Assembly (NCBI GenBank): GCA_008923285.1
Contig: WBSG01000003.1
Location: 1 to 64,000, forward strand
Direction: 5' to 3'
DNA: 64,000 nucleotides
Source: Betaproteobacteria bacterium SCN2
GTDB lineage: Bacteria > Pseudomonadota > Gammaproteobacteria > Burkholderiales > Thiobacillaceae
The position numbers and the translations under genes were made by a program. The notes below the pieces were generated by a model. That model searched no databases, was not told where the DNA came from, and saw nothing but the letters and a program-made list of their open reading frames with translations. Numbering within the stretch: the stretch's first letter is position 1; every line of letters begins with the position of its first letter. Positions 11,162-20,471 of this stretch are shown here, one piece after another.

Positions 11162-11192
11162 GAAGCGACGGCGTGGTTGGACATGAATTTCA

Positions 11193-11822
11193 TTATGGAT
11201 GATTTCCGCCCAGGATGGAGGCCACTTTCTGTCGCAGCACGGGCAGGACCTCGGCTTCGAACCAGGGATTCCTTTTCAGCCAGGCGCGGTTGCGCCAACT
11301 GGGATGCGGCAGCGGCAGGAATTGCGGCACATAGTCGCGCCAGGCCGCAACGGTCTCGCCCAGCGTGCGCTTGCGCCGCCGACCCAGATAATGGGCCTGG
11401 GCATACTGGCCGACCAGCAGGGTCAGCTGGATATTTGGCAGCGCCTGAAGCAGCCGGGAATGCCAGTGCGGTGCGCACTCCGGCCGCGGCGGCAGGTCGC
11501 TGCCATTTTTCGTGCCGGGATAACAGAGTCCGGTGGGAATGATGGCGATCCGGCTTTCATCGTAGAACGCCTCGCGCGACAACTGCAGCCAGTCGCGCAG
11601 GACATCGCCTGAAGGATCGTTCCACGGGATGCCGGTTTCGTGCACCCGCCGCCCCGGCGCCTGGCCGACGATCAACAGCCGTGCCGTTTCCGCGCCGCGC
11701 AGCACCGGACGCGGCTCGTGCGGCAGCTTGCCTGCGCACAATCGGCAGGCATGCACCTCCTCGATCAGCTTGGCGAATGATTCAGGCGTCGATTCTGGAC
11801 GCGATGTAGGCCTTGAGGGCAT
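11193..11822 (-). CDS. Uracil-DNA glycosylase family protein
   Basis: A 209-residue member of the uracil-DNA glycosylase superfamily. Visible signatures are an N-terminal CRLC pair near residue 27, the motif I region IVGQAPGRRVHETGIPWNDPSG, and the C-terminal motif LPLPHPSWRN, which places the catalytic-loop histidine. The long HETGIPWND variant is that of the group usually annotated simply as 'uracil-DNA glycosylase family' rather than UDG families 4 or 5. The predicted start lies 41 nt inside the 3' end of thrC; a later start is possible but would remove part of the CRLC region. Confidence 0.85.
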   Translation of the reverse strand: MPSRPTSRPESTPESFAKLIEEVHACRLCAGKLPHEPRPVLRGAETARLLIVGQAPGRRVHETGIPWNDPSGDVLRDWLQLSREAFYDESRIAIIPTGLCYPGTKNGSDLPPRPECAPHWHSRLLQALPNIQLTLLVGQYAQAHYLGRRRKRTLGETVAAWRDYVPQFLPLPHPSWRNRAWLKRNPWFEAEVLPVLRQKVASILGGNHP

Positions 11823-13215
11823 TGACGTCGGGCTGCATCACTTCGACCCTTTGCGGCAGCGTTTCGAGATCCTTGAGTTCCGCCGGACGCTCGGGCTCCT
11901 GGTCGATGGCCTCGCGGATGGCATCCCCGAACTTGGCCGGCAGCGCGGTCTCCAGCACCACCAGCGGCACGCCGGGTTCGCGGTGTTTGAGGCCGACCTG
12001 CAAACCATCGGCGGTATGGGTGTCGATCACCACGCCATACAGTTCGTAAGTCTCGCGTATGGTCTGCATGCGCAAACCGTGGTTGCTGGCGCCGGAGACG
12101 AAGCCGTAGCCAGGCACTTTCTCGAACAGGCCATAGGCCTTGAAGTCCACCATCTCGCCCTGGTCCACGCGCGCCCACATGGCGCGGGTGACTTCGGCGT
12201 CACGGCCGGCAAGGTCGAAAGCGAAGCGCTCGAAGTTGGAGGCCTTGGAAATGTCCATGGACGGGCTGCTGGTATGGTAGGTGTGTGCAGCGTCGCGCGG
12301 GCGATAGTTGCCGGTACGGAAAAATTCGTCCAGCACATCGTTCTCGTTGGTCGCAACGATCAGCCTGTCGATGGGCAGGCCCATCATGCGCGCGACATGT
12401 CCGGCGCAGACGTTGCCGAAATTTCCAGAAGGAACAGCGAAGCTGACTTTCTGCGCGTTGTTGTCGGTGACCGCGAAATAGGCCTTGAAGTAGTAGACGA
12501 TCTGCGCCAGCACGCGCGCCCAGTTGATGGAATTGACCGCGCCGATCTTGTATTTGGCCTTGAAGGCGGCATCGTTTGACACCGCTTTCACCATGTCCTG
12601 GCAGTCGTCGAACACGCCGTGCACGGCGATGTTGAAGATGTTCGGGTCCTGCAGGCTGTACATCTGCGCCTGCTGGAAGCGGGTCATGCCATGCTCGGGC
12701 GAGAGCATGAACACGCGGATGCCGTGCTTGCCGCGCATGGCGTATTCGGCCGCCGAGCCGGTGTCGCCGGAGGTGGCGCCGACGATGTTGATGCTTTCCT
12801 TGCGGCGGGCGAGTTCGTATTCGAACAGATTTCCCAGGAGCTGCATCGCCATGTCCTTGAAGGCCAGGGTCGGGCCGTTTGACAGCGACAGCAGGTGCAG
12901 GCCGGGCTCCAGGGTCAACAGCGGCGTGATGTCCTCGGCGTTCTGACCTTCGCGCACGTAATGGTAGGTCTCGGCGGTATAGGTCTTGTCGATCAGCGTC
13001 TTGAGATCAGCCGCAGGGATATCGTCGACGAAGCGGGAGATGATCGTATACGCCAGTTCGCGGTAATTCATGCCGCGCATGGCGGCAAGATCTGCCTCGC
13101 CGAAATGCGGGTAGGTTTCCGGCATGTACAGGCCGCCGTCGGGCGCCAGGCCGCCGAGCAGGATGTCGGTGAAACGTTGCGCCGGACTTTGCCCGCGGGT
13201 GCTGATGTATTTCAT
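11782..13215 (-). CDS. thrC: Threonine synthase
   Basis: A 477-residue PLP enzyme converting O-phosphohomoserine to threonine. The PLP lysine is Lys120 in NGPTLAFKDMAMQ, and the phosphate-binding VGATSGDTGSAAEYA follows. Length fits the long bacterial class. It comes after hom on the same strand with a 56-nt gap holding a G-quadruplex-like tract. No convincing Shine-Dalgarno precedes the ATG, so initiation may depend on that leader or on coupling. Together alaA-hom-thrC form an amino-acid biosynthesis cluster; thrB (homoserine kinase) is not in the window. Confidence 0.96.
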   Translation of the reverse strand: MKYISTRGQSPAQRFTDILLGGLAPDGGLYMPETYPHFGEADLAAMRGMNYRELAYTIISRFVDDIPAADLKTLIDKTYTAETYHYVREGQNAEDITPLLTLEPGLHLLSLSNGPTLAFKDMAMQLLGNLFEYELARRKESINIVGATSGDTGSAAEYAMRGKHGIRVFMLSPEHGMTRFQQAQMYSLQDPNIFNIAVHGVFDDCQDMVKAVSNDAAFKAKYKIGAVNSINWARVLAQIVYYFKAYFAVTDNNAQKVSFAVPSGNFGNVCAGHVARMMGLPIDRLIVATNENDVLDEFFRTGNYRPRDAAHTYHTSSPSMDISKASNFERFAFDLAGRDAEVTRAMWARVDQGEMVDFKAYGLFEKVPGYGFVSGASNHGLRMQTIRETYELYGVVIDTHTADGLQVGLKHREPGVPLVVLETALPAKFGDAIREAIDQEPERPAELKDLETLPQRVEVMQPDVNALKAYIASRIDA

Positions 13216-13247
13216 ATTACGGTGAGGCGCAGAGGACCGGGCTTTTA

Positions 13248-13270
13248 CCCTTCCCCTTCACCCTTCCCCC
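13248..13270 (-). other. G-quadruplex-type tract between hom and thrC
   Basis: On the minus (mRNA) strand this reads G5-AA-G3-TGAA-G4-AA-G3, a canonical four-tract G-quadruplex pattern with loops of 2, 4 and 2 bases. It begins directly after the hom stop codon and ends 32 nt before the thrC ATG. It also looks like a tandem duplication of a GGGGAAGGGTGAA-like unit. Folding and function are not shown by sequence alone. Confidence 0.6.
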
Positions 13271-13271
13271 T

Positions 13272-14588
13272 TCACTTTCCTAAGGTTTCCAAACGGATGC
13301 GCGTGACCTTGCCCTGCACGGTGGCAAGCCCTTCGATGCGCGCCATCGCCGCATTCATGCTCTTTTCCACGGTTTCGTGGGTAAGCAGGATGAGGTCGGT
13401 GCTGGCCTCGCCCTCTTCCGGCTCGCGCTGCATCAGCGCATCGATGGAGATGTCGGCATCGGCGAGGATGCGGGTGATGTCGGCGAGCACGCCGGTCTCA
13501 TCGGCCACACGCATGCGCAGGTAGTACGCCGTCTCCACCTCGTCCATCGGCAGGATGGGCAGGTCGGCATGCAGCGCATCGGGCTGGAAGGCGAGATGCG
13601 GCACGCGGTGGTGCGGGTCGGCGGTGGCGAGACGCGTAACGTCGACAAGGTCGGCCACCACGGCGGAAGCGGTCGGCTCGGCGCCGGCGCCGGCGCCATA
13701 GTAAAGGGTCGGGCCGACGGCATCGCCCATCACCAGCACCGCGTTCATCGCGCCATTCACATTCGCGATCAGGCGCTTTTCGGGGATCAGCGTGGGATGC
13801 ACGCGCAGTTCGATGCCCTTGTCGCGGCGGCGGGTGATGCCCAGCAACTTGATGCGGTAGCCAAGCTGCTCGGCGTATTTGACGTCATCGCCGGTGAGCC
13901 GGGTGATGCCCTCGGTGTAGGCCTTGTCGAACTGCACCGGGATGCCGAAGGCGATAGCGGACAGGATGGTGAGCTTGTGCGCGGCATCGATGCCCTCGAC
14001 GTCGAAGGTCGGGTCCGCTTCGGCATAGCCCAGGCGCTGCGCCTCGGCCAGCACGGCGTCGAAGCCGGAGCCCTTCTCGCGCATCTCCGTCAGGATGAAG
14101 TTGGTGGTGCCGTTGATGATGCCCGCCACCCAGTCGATGCGGTTGGCGGTAAGACCTTCGCGGATCGCCTTGATGATGGGGATGCCGCCGGCGACCGCGG
14201 CCTCGAACGCCACCATCACGCCCCTGGCCTGGGCGGCGGCGAAGATCTCGTTGCCGTGCTTGGCGAGCAGGTGCTTGTTGGCGGTGACGACATGCTTGCC
14301 GTTCTCGATCGCTTTCAGCACCAGTTCCTTCGCCGGCGACAGGCCGCCGATCAACTCGACGACGATGTCGATGTCGGGGTTGTTGACCACCTCGAAGGAA
14401 TCCGTGGTCAGCTTGAGGCCGTCGCCGTTGTGTTTCTGCGCCTTGTTCAGGTCGCGCACCGCCGCCATCACGACCTGGATTTCACGCCCCGCGCGGCGGG
14501 TGATTTCCTGCCGGTTACGGCGCAATACGGTCAAGGTGCCGCCGCCGACGGTGCCCAGTCCCAGCAAACCTACTTTGATTGGTTTCAT
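13272..14588 (-). CDS. hom: Homoserine dehydrogenase
   Basis: A 438-residue enzyme reducing aspartate semialdehyde to homoserine. The NAD(P)-binding motif GLLGLGTVGGG is at residues 7-17, followed by the catalytic domain (NGTTNFILTEM, EAQRLGYAEADPTFDVEG) and a C-terminal ACT regulatory domain (YYLRMRVADETGVLADI). This is the monofunctional form without aspartokinase. The ATG at 14588 was chosen because it gives the family N-terminus MKPIKVGLLG; the longer reading frame upstream runs into alaA in another frame. It lies 25 nt after the alaA stop. Confidence 0.97.
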   Translation of the reverse strand: MKPIKVGLLGLGTVGGGTLTVLRRNRQEITRRAGREIQVVMAAVRDLNKAQKHNGDGLKLTTDSFEVVNNPDIDIVVELIGGLSPAKELVLKAIENGKHVVTANKHLLAKHGNEIFAAAQARGVMVAFEAAVAGGIPIIKAIREGLTANRIDWVAGIINGTTNFILTEMREKGSGFDAVLAEAQRLGYAEADPTFDVEGIDAAHKLTILSAIAFGIPVQFDKAYTEGITRLTGDDVKYAEQLGYRIKLLGITRRRDKGIELRVHPTLIPEKRLIANVNGAMNAVLVMGDAVGPTLYYGAGAGAEPTASAVVADLVDVTRLATADPHHRVPHLAFQPDALHADLPILPMDEVETAYYLRMRVADETGVLADITRILADADISIDALMQREPEEGEASTDLILLTHETVEKSMNAAMARIEGLATVQGKVTRIRLETLGK

Positions 14589-14613
14589 AAAGTGTTTAAA
14601 AGCCCGGTAAGAA

Positions 14614-15855
14614 TTATTTGTGGCGCTGGCGATCGAGGAAGCGTCCGACGCGGCCGATCGCCTCGCGCAGGTCCTCCTCGTGCGGCAGGAACACCACGCG
14701 GATGTGGTCCGGATGCGGCCAGTTGAAGCCGGTGCCTTGCACCACCAGCACCCTTTCCTCTTCCAGCATTTCAAGAATGAACTGCTGGTCGTTGCGTATG
14801 GGGTAGATCTTGGGGTCGAGCTTCGGGAACAGGTACATCGCCGCCTGCGGCTTGACGCAGGACACGCCCGGAATCTGCGTGAGCAACTCCCAGGCGAGGT
14901 CGCGCTGGCGCGCGAGGCGCCCGCCCGGCGCCACCAGGTCGTTGATGCTCTGGTAGCCGCCCAGCGCGGTCTGGATGCCGTACTGACCCGGCACGTTCGA
15001 GCATAGGCGCATGGAGGCGAGGATGTTGAGGCCCTCGATGTAATCCTTCGCGTGGCGCTTGTCGCCGGAGATCACCAGCCAGCCGGCGCGGTAGCCGCAG
15101 GCGCGGTAGTTCTTCGACAGGCCGTTGAAGGTGATGGTCAGCACGTCCTCGGACAGCGAGGCGATCGAGGTGTGGCTGGCGCCGTCGTACAGCACCTTGT
15201 CGTAGATCTCGTCGGCATAGACGATAAGCTGGTGCTGGCGCGCGAGCTCGACGATCTCCTTCAACACCTCGTCCGGATACAGCGCGCCGGTCGGGTTGTT
15301 GGGGTTGATCACCACGATGGCGCGGGTATTAGGCGTGATCTTGGCCTTGATGTCGGCGATGTCAGGCAGCCAGCCAGCGCCTTCGTCGCACAGGTAGTGG
15401 CGCGGCGTGCCGCCGCCCAGACTCACCGCGGCCGTCCACAAAGGATAGTCCGGCGCCGGCACCAGCACCTCGTCACCGTTGTTGAGCAGCGCCTGCATGG
15501 CCATCACGATCAGTTCGGACACGCCGTTGCCGACAATGACGTCGTCGACATCGACGCCCCTGATGCCCTTCTCCTGCGTGTAGTGCATGATCGCCTTGCG
15601 CGCGGAAAACAGGCCCTTGGATTCGCTGTAGCCGGAGGCGTTCTGCATGTTGCGAATCACGTCCTGGACGATTTCCTCCGGTGCCTCGAAGCCGAAGGGC
15701 GCGGGATTGCCGATGTTGAGCTTGATGATGCGCTGGCCTTCTTCCTCCATCTGCCGCGCGCGCGCCATCACCGGCCCGCGGATGTCGTAGCAGACGCTTT
15801 CCAGCTTGCCGGATTTCCTCACGGGCCTGAGCATCGGCGCCCCTGCATCATTCAT
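14614..15855 (-). CDS. alaA: Alanine aminotransferase AlaA (PLP-dependent)
   Basis: A 413-residue class I/II aminotransferase aligned end to end, from memory, with E. coli AlaA: SGKLESVCYDIRGPV, LNIGNPAPFGFEAPEEI, GNGVSELIVMAMQALL, VPAPDYPLWTAAVSL, YADEIYDKVLYD. The PLP lysine is in TFNGLSKNYRACGYRAGW. It transfers amino groups between glutamate and pyruvate. The ATG at 15855 gives the expected length; an upstream ATG at 15900 would add an unlikely leader. It is the first gene of the alaA-hom-thrC run. Confidence 0.93.
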   Translation of the reverse strand: MNDAGAPMLRPVRKSGKLESVCYDIRGPVMARARQMEEEGQRIIKLNIGNPAPFGFEAPEEIVQDVIRNMQNASGYSESKGLFSARKAIMHYTQEKGIRGVDVDDVIVGNGVSELIVMAMQALLNNGDEVLVPAPDYPLWTAAVSLGGGTPRHYLCDEGAGWLPDIADIKAKITPNTRAIVVINPNNPTGALYPDEVLKEIVELARQHQLIVYADEIYDKVLYDGASHTSIASLSEDVLTITFNGLSKNYRACGYRAGWLVISGDKRHAKDYIEGLNILASMRLCSNVPGQYGIQTALGGYQSINDLVAPGGRLARQRDLAWELLTQIPGVSCVKPQAAMYLFPKLDPKIYPIRNDQQFILEMLEEERVLVVQGTGFNWPHPDHIRVVFLPHEEDLREAIGRVGRFLDRQRHK

Positions 15856-15943
15856 GGATTTTTCCCGAAAACGCCCTGAAAATAGGCACTTAAAGGGCAT
15901 AATTCTACTTGAGCCGGGATGCCCCGGCAAACGGAAACGCGCA

Positions 15944-16315
15944 TTGAAGCTGCATTTGAACAGCCCGGACGGGCGCTACCAAGTTACCGGCTACGGCGAC
16001 GATCATGTGCTGGTCAACGACCAGCGCCTGGATTTCGGCCTGGTGCTGAGCCCAAGCCTGCTGGAGCAGGAGGTTTTCCGCGGCCTCGTGTTCGAGGCGC
16101 TGGAAATCGGCCACTTCGAATGGCTGCGCGACCAGGGTGCGGAAATCGTGCTGCTCGGTACCGGCGCGAAACTTCGTTTCCCGCATCCGTCACTGACACG
16201 CCCGCTGATGCAAGCGGGCATCGGGCTGGAAGTCATGGACACCGGGGCTGCCTGCCGCACTTACAACCTGCTGGCATCGGAAGGGCGCAAGGTACTGGTG
16301 GCGATCCTGGCCTGA
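15944..16315 (+). CDS. Mth938-like domain protein (DUF498)
   Basis: A 123-residue protein of the Mth938/DUF498 family, related to mitochondrial complex I assembly factor NDUFAF3. The core LHLNSPDGRYQVTGYGDDHV and the PHPSLTRPLMQAGIGLEVMDTGAACRTYN segments are family hallmarks. No ATG is available at the right place: a TTG at 15944 gives the usual N-terminus (MKLHLN), with only a weak GGAAA upstream. A longer frame begins at 15806 but would overlap alaA. In bacteria its role is unknown. It is divergent from alaA across 88 bases and convergent with yrfG. Confidence 0.82.
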   Translation: MKLHLNSPDGRYQVTGYGDDHVLVNDQRLDFGLVLSPSLLEQEVFRGLVFEALEIGHFEWLRDQGAEIVLLGTGAKLRFPHPSLTRPLMQAGIGLEVMDTGAACRTYNLLASEGRKVLVAILA

Positions 16316-16319
16316 CGCC

Positions 16320-16982
16320 TCAGCTGCCGAGGCCGCCCATGACGTCGCGGAAGGAGTGGATCGCCGCGAATTCCTCCGGGTCTTTCTCCGGCAATTTGGT
16401 GTCGGGAAAACGCACCGCCAGAAGATGCGAAATGCCATAGGCCTGGGCGCTGCGCAGTACCGGCAGGCTGTCGTCCACCAGCAGCGTGGTCTCGGGGTCG
16501 AAGGGCTCGCGTTCCTGCAGCCTGATCCAGAAGGCGGGGTTTTCCTTGGGCAGGCCAAGGTCATGCGAGGAATGCAGCGCGTCGAAATAGGCCTCCAGGC
16601 CGGTTCTGCCCATTTTCAGCGCCAGACTCTTGCGGTGCGCGTTGGTGACCAGCGCCACACGCTTGCCCGCGACTCGGACAGCCCTCAGGAACTCCGGCAC
16701 ATCGGGATGGATGGCGATGAGATGGGCGACCTCTTCCTTGAGTTCGGGAATGTCGAGACCGAGTTCGCAGCTCCAGAAATCCACGCAGTACCACTCGAGC
16801 GTGCCGGCACGGTGATGGTAGCGGCCGGCGAGTTCCTGCTTGGCTTCATCGAGGGTAATTTTCTGCTTCTCGGCAAACCGCAGCGGCACGTGCTCGCGCC
16901 AGAAATGGTTGTCGTAATAGAGATCGAGAAGCGTGCCGTCCATGTCGAGCAGGACAGTCCGAATCTTGTGCCAGTCGAGCAT
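16320..16982 (-). CDS. yrfG: GMP/IMP nucleotidase YrfG (HAD superfamily)
   Basis: A 220-residue HAD-like phosphatase. Motif I is LLDMDGTLLDL near the N-terminus (nucleophile and acid Asp), motif II ALVTNAH, motif III Lys in GLPKENPAFW and motif IV LLVDDSLPVL. The N-terminal WHKIRTVLLDMDGTLLDLYYDNHFW pattern is specific to the YrfG subgroup, which dephosphorylates GMP and IMP. The start codon overlaps the rpoS stop by one base (TGATG), so it is translated as the last gene of the surE-pcm-nlpD-rpoS run. Confidence 0.9.
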   Translation of the reverse strand: MLDWHKIRTVLLDMDGTLLDLYYDNHFWREHVPLRFAEKQKITLDEAKQELAGRYHHRAGTLEWYCVDFWSCELGLDIPELKEEVAHLIAIHPDVPEFLRAVRVAGKRVALVTNAHRKSLALKMGRTGLEAYFDALHSSHDLGLPKENPAFWIRLQEREPFDPETTLLVDDSLPVLRSAQAYGISHLLAVRFPDTKLPEKDPEEFAAIHSFRDVMGGLGS

Positions 16983-17923
16983 CAGAACAGCTGGTCTTTG
17001 GAGACGCCCTTGCGCCGGAGCATCTGGCGCAGCACCCGCAGGGCCTCCATCTGGATCTGGCGCACCCGCTCGCGCGTGACCTTGAGGTCGCTTGCCAGGT
17101 CTTCGAGCGTGGCGATGTCGTGGTTGTTGATGCCGAAGCGGCGCTCGATGACCCAGCGCTGCTTGTCATTCAGCTGTTCCAGCCATTCATGCACATGATG
17201 CTCGATTTCCGCGTGGTGCAGGATGTCTTCGGGCATGTCGGCATTCTCGTCGGCGATGGCCTCGCCCAGCGACAGGTTGGGGTCGATGTCGAGCGGCGCA
17301 TCTAGCGAGGCCACACGTTCGTTCAACGCGAGCACGCGGCGCACTTCCTCGACATCGTAGCCGGTCAGGCTGGCAACGTCCTCGCAGCCGGGATCGGTGA
17401 TGCCGTGCGTTTCCAGATGGCGCTGCGCGCGCAGGAACACGTTGAGTTCCTTGATCACGTGCACCGGCAGGCGGATGGTGCGCGACTGGTTCATGATCGC
17501 GCGTTCGATGTTCTGGCGGATCCACCAGGTCGCATAGGTGGAAAAGCGGAAGCCGCGCTCGGGGTCGAATTTCTCCAGCGCATGGATCAGGCCGAGGTTG
17601 CCCTCCTCCACCAGGTCGAGCAGGGTCAGGCCGCGGTTGGCATAGTGCTTGGCGATGTTCACCACCAGGCGCAGGTTGTGCTCGATCATTTTCTGCCGCG
17701 CCTCGAAGTCGCCGTCGCGGGTGCGGCGCGCAAGGGCCACTTCCTGCTCCGGCGTCAGCAGTGCGGACTGGCCGATGTCATTGAGGTAAAGCTGGGTAAC
17801 ATCGACCTGAAAATCGAAGTCATCCGAGGCATAGTGCTGCTCCTGCCCGGCGGCTGACTCGCTAGCGGCTTCTTGCTCGAATTCTTCTTCCCGGTCCTCG
17901 ACAGGCTCTTCTTCACGGCTCAT
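16982..17923 (-). CDS. rpoS: RNA polymerase sigma factor RpoS
   Basis: A 313-residue group 2 sigma-70 factor for stationary-phase and general stress genes. Region 1.2 (DVTQLYLNDIGQSALLTPEQEV), region 2 (RLVVNIAKHYANRGL, EGNLGLIHALEKFDPERGFRFSTYATWWIRQ split over 2.2-2.4), region 3 and the region 4.2 helix-turn-helix (LEDLASDLKVTRERVRQIQMEALRVL) are all complete. Region 1.1 is short and acidic. The ATG overlaps the nlpD stop by 4 nt. As in other proteobacteria, an rpoS promoter inside nlpD is likely but was not located. Confidence 0.97.
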   Translation of the reverse strand: MSREEEPVEDREEEFEQEAASESAAGQEQHYASDDFDFQVDVTQLYLNDIGQSALLTPEQEVALARRTRDGDFEARQKMIEHNLRLVVNIAKHYANRGLTLLDLVEEGNLGLIHALEKFDPERGFRFSTYATWWIRQNIERAIMNQSRTIRLPVHVIKELNVFLRAQRHLETHGITDPGCEDVASLTGYDVEEVRRVLALNERVASLDAPLDIDPNLSLGEAIADENADMPEDILHHAEIEHHVHEWLEQLNDKQRWVIERRFGINNHDIATLEDLASDLKVTRERVRQIQMEALRVLRQMLRRKGVSKDQLF

Positions 17924-18819
17924 TTGCGCTCCGGCAGATATTTCAGCGGGTCCAGCGGTTTCCCGTACTGGCGGACCTCGAAATGCAACTTGACCCGATC
18001 TGCGTCGGTATCCCCCATCTCCGCAATTTTCTGTCCCCCCTTGACCCAGTCGCCTTCTTTTGCCAGCAGCGTCTGGTTGTGCGCGTAGGCAGTGAGGAAT
18101 TCGTCAGAATGCTTGACTATGAGCATTTTCCCGTAGCCGCGCAAGCCTTCGCCGCTGTAGACCACCTTGCCCGGAGCCGCCGCCACAACCGGCGCGTGGC
18201 GTTCGCCTGCGATGTCGATGCCCTTGCCGCCGCCCTGGCCGAATGTGCCAAGCAGCCGGCCGCTGACCGGCCAACGCCAGCCATCCTGGCTTGCCGCATT
18301 CATGCTGTCCGGTTGCTCCTCGGTCGCTGGCTTGGCCGCAGGCGTGGGCATTGCCACGGCAGCCGGCCTGGCGCCGGAAACCGCAGCCCAGTTGGCCTCG
18401 CTGTAGGGCAGGCGCTGCGCTCGGGGCTCATTCAGCAGCGCGGGGCTTTCATCCAGTTGCCTGGGGCTCGCCAAGCCGGTTTCGCGGACAGGCAGGGTCT
18501 CCACGCCGCCGGCACGGCCAGACGCATCTTCCGGCGGGGTCAGCCGCAGCACCTGGCCGATCCTGATCATATCCGGCGAGTCCAGACTGTTCCAGAATGC
18601 CAGGTCGCGGTAGTCCAGTCCGTTCTGGAAGGCAATGGCATAGAGCGTGTCGCCCTTCTGCACGACGTGCTGCCCTTCCCGAGCGGCTTCTGGCCTGGCG
18701 GCGGAGACGGCAGACCTGGCCTTGGCCGACGGCTGGGCCTTGTCCTTGATCGGCGCAAAGCCTGGTCCTTCGCAACCCGCCAGCATGGCCAGGGTCAAGG
18801 CAAGCGCGGGCAGCCTCAC
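17920..18819 (-). CDS. nlpD: Murein hydrolase activator lipoprotein NlpD
   Basis: A 299-residue lipoprotein: signal peptide with lipobox LAGC (Cys about 16), a LysM peptidoglycan-binding domain ([18 protein letters not shown] to IRIGQVLRL, about 52-95), a linker and a C-terminal M23/LytM domain. The LytM metal ligands look degenerate: [10 protein letters not shown] lacks the first His, and KLHFEVR has lost the first His of HxH. This is the state of E. coli NlpD, which activates amidase AmiC rather than cutting peptidoglycan itself. Four-base overlaps join it to pcm and rpoS. Confidence 0.94.
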   Translation of the reverse strand: MRLPALALTLAMLAGCEGPGFAPIKDKAQPSAKARSAVSAARPEAAREGQHVVQKGDTLYAIAFQNGLDYRDLAFWNSLDSPDMIRIGQVLRLTPPEDASGRAGGVETLPVRETGLASPRQLDESPALLNEPRAQRLPYSEANWAAVSGARPAAVAMPTPAAKPATEEQPDSMNAASQDGWRWPVSGRLLGTFGQGGGKGIDIAGERHAPVVAAAPGKVVYSGEGLRGYGKMLIVKHSDEFLTAYAHNQTLLAKEGDWVKGGQKIAEMGDTDADRVKLHFEVRQYGKPLDPLKYLPERK

Positions 18820-19472
18820 GACACCCCCGGCAGCAATGGCACGAACTTGACCGTTTCCAGCCTTTCCTCGGCGAACTCTCCGCCCTTGCGATTCACGACC
18901 AGCAGCACCTGGCTGTCGTCGCCCAGCGGCATGACCAGGCGCCCGCCATCGGCAAGCTGCAACTTGAGCGCTTCCGGCACCGAGCCGAATGCGGCGGCCA
19001 CCACGATGGCGTCGTAGGGCGCGCCCTCGGCGTAGCCCTGCATGCCGTCGCCGTGCTTGAGCTTGATGTTGTAGAGGCGCAATTCACGCTGGCGCTTGCG
19101 GGTCTGTCCCACCAGGGCGGCGATGCGCTCGATGCTCACCACCTCGCGCGCCACCTGAGCCAGCACTGCGGCCTGGTAGCCGCAGCCGGTACCGATCTCG
19201 AGCACGCGATGAAGCTCGCGCCCGTTGCGCGCGAGTTCGGTCATGCGCGCGACGATGTACGGGTTGGAAATGGTCTGGCCGAAACCGATCGGCAACGCGG
19301 TGTCTTCGTAGGCGCGGCTGGCGAGCGCTTCGTCGATGAAAAGATGGCGCGGCACCATGCCCATGGCCGCCAGCACCATGGTGTCGGCGATGCCCTGCTC
19401 GCGCAGGCGCTCGACCATGCGGCCGCGCGTGCGCGCGGAAGTCATGCCGATGCCGGTGCGCGCGTTAATCAT
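18816..19472 (-). CDS. pcm: Protein-L-isoaspartate O-methyltransferase
   Basis: A SAM-dependent repair methyltransferase for isoaspartyl residues in damaged proteins. Typical segments are [37 protein letters not shown] (SAM motif I) and [11 protein letters not shown]. Several ATGs lie in frame: 19493, 19472 and 19445. The one at 19472 overlaps the surE stop (ATGATTAA) and suits coupled translation; 19445 would give a length closest to E. coli Pcm (208). No strong SD distinguishes them. The gene overlaps nlpD by 4 nt. Confidence 0.93.
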   Translation of the reverse strand: MINARTGIGMTSARTRGRMVERLREQGIADTMVLAAMGMVPRHLFIDEALASRAYEDTALPIGFGQTISNPYIVARMTELARNGRELHRVLEIGTGCGYQAAVLAQVAREVVSIERIAALVGQTRKRQRELRLYNIKLKHGDGMQGYAEGAPYDAIVVAAAFGSVPEALKLQLADGGRLVMPLGDDSQVLLVVNRKGGEFAEERLETVKFVPLLPGVS

Positions 19473-20208
19473 GGAGCCAGCTTCGCACGCCATCCATCTG
19501 GGAGTAGCGTGTCAGATCTATTTGCAGCGGGGTGACCGAAACCATGCCATTGGCCACGGCATGGAAGTCCGTACCCTCGCCTGCGTCCTGTGCAAGCCCC
19601 GCGGCACCTACCCAGTACACGGTCTGGCCGCGCGGGTTGACCGATTTCAGCACCGGCTCTGCCTTGTGGCGCTTGCCCAGGCGCGTAATGGCCAGCGCCC
19701 CGATTTCATTCTGCGGCAGGTCGGGCACGTTGACATTGAGCAGCGTGGCCTGCTGCCAGGGATTTTTCTGATAACGACGTACCAGTTCGGCCACCACGCC
19801 GGCAGCCGTGCTGAAATGCGCGCCGTGGTGGCCGACGAGAGAAACCGCAATGGATGGAATACCGAGCAGGAAGCCCTCGGTCGCCGCGGCCACGGTGCCG
19901 GAGTAAATGGTATCGTCGCCCATGTTCGCGCCATGGTTGATGCCGGAAATGACCATGTCAGGCAGGTGGTCGAGCATGCCGGTCACTGCGAGGTGCACAC
20001 AGTCGGTCGGCGTGCCGTTGACGAAGTAGTAGCCGGAAGGCGCCTGCCGCAGCATCAGCGGGCGATCGAGGGTGAGCGAGTTGCTGGCACCGCTGCGGTC
20101 GCGCTCTGGCGCGACCACCGTCACGTCGGCCAGCGGTTCCAGCGCTTTTGCCAGCGCCGCAAGGCCGGGGGCGAAATAGCCGTCGTCGTTACTGAGCAGT
20201 ATTCGCAT
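19465..20208 (-). CDS. surE: 5'/3'-nucleotidase SurE
   Basis: A 247-residue metal-dependent nucleotidase acting on nucleoside monophosphates and short polyphosphate or exopolyphosphate. The metal site [15 protein letters not shown] (NDD at residues 7-9) and the family segments [17 protein letters not shown] and [16 protein letters not shown] are intact. It begins the surE-pcm-nlpD-rpoS-yrfG stationary-phase survival cluster, the same order as in many proteobacteria, and it lies downstream of the tRNA-Pro terminator. Confidence 0.97.
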   Translation of the reverse strand: MRILLSNDDGYFAPGLAALAKALEPLADVTVVAPERDRSGASNSLTLDRPLMLRQAPSGYYFVNGTPTDCVHLAVTGMLDHLPDMVISGINHGANMGDDTIYSGTVAAATEGFLLGIPSIAVSLVGHHGAHFSTAAGVVAELVRRYQKNPWQQATLLNVNVPDLPQNEIGALAITRLGKRHKAEPVLKSVNPRGQTVYWVGAAGLAQDAGEGTDFHAVANGMVSVTPLQIDLTRYSQMDGVRSWLHD

Positions 20209-20244
20209 GGTCTTGCTTCCCTTGCACGGCGCCGTGGCGAAAAT

Positions 20245-20268
20245 AAAAAAAGCCGCAGGTCATGCGGC
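20245..20268 (-). terminator. Intrinsic terminator after tRNA-Pro
   Basis: A 6-bp GC stem (GCCGCA/TGCGGC, five-base loop) is followed on the minus strand by seven Ts. It lies 72 bases beyond the 3' end of tRNA-Pro and 37 bases before the surE start, so it separates the two transcripts. Confidence 0.75.
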
Positions 20269-20339
20269 CGATTTTACAACGATGCTGAAGTTTTTCCGCG
20301 CAATGCTGCCGCGAAATTTGCAGCTGGTATAGGGAGAAA

Positions 20340-20416
20340 TGGTCGGGGCGAGAAGATTCGAACTTCCGACCCCCTGCACCCCATGCAGGTGCGCTACCAG
20401 GCTGCGCTACGCCCCG
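20340..20416 (-). tRNA. tRNA-Pro (anticodon GGG)
   Basis: A 77-nt cloverleaf on the minus strand. The acceptor stem CGGGGCG pairs with CGCCCCG, the anticodon stem CCTGC/GCAGG encloses loop ATGGGGT with anticodon GGG, and the T-arm contains GTTCGAATC. The terminal CCA is encoded. It reads CCC/CCU proline codons. Confidence 0.97.
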
Positions 20417-20428
20417 ACGAAGCGCGAG

Positions 20429-20434
20429 ATTGTA
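20429..20434 (-). promoter_or_regulatory. Likely -10 box of tRNA-Pro
   Basis: TACAAT on the minus strand lies 12 nt before the tRNA 5' end, the usual distance for a stable-RNA gene. A weak T-rich -35 (TTTATT) lies 16 bases upstream. The same arrangement is seen before the other two tRNAs in the window. Confidence 0.5.
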
Positions 20435-20471
20435 ACAGAGTTTTCGCGCAAATAAAGAATGAAAAACAAAT

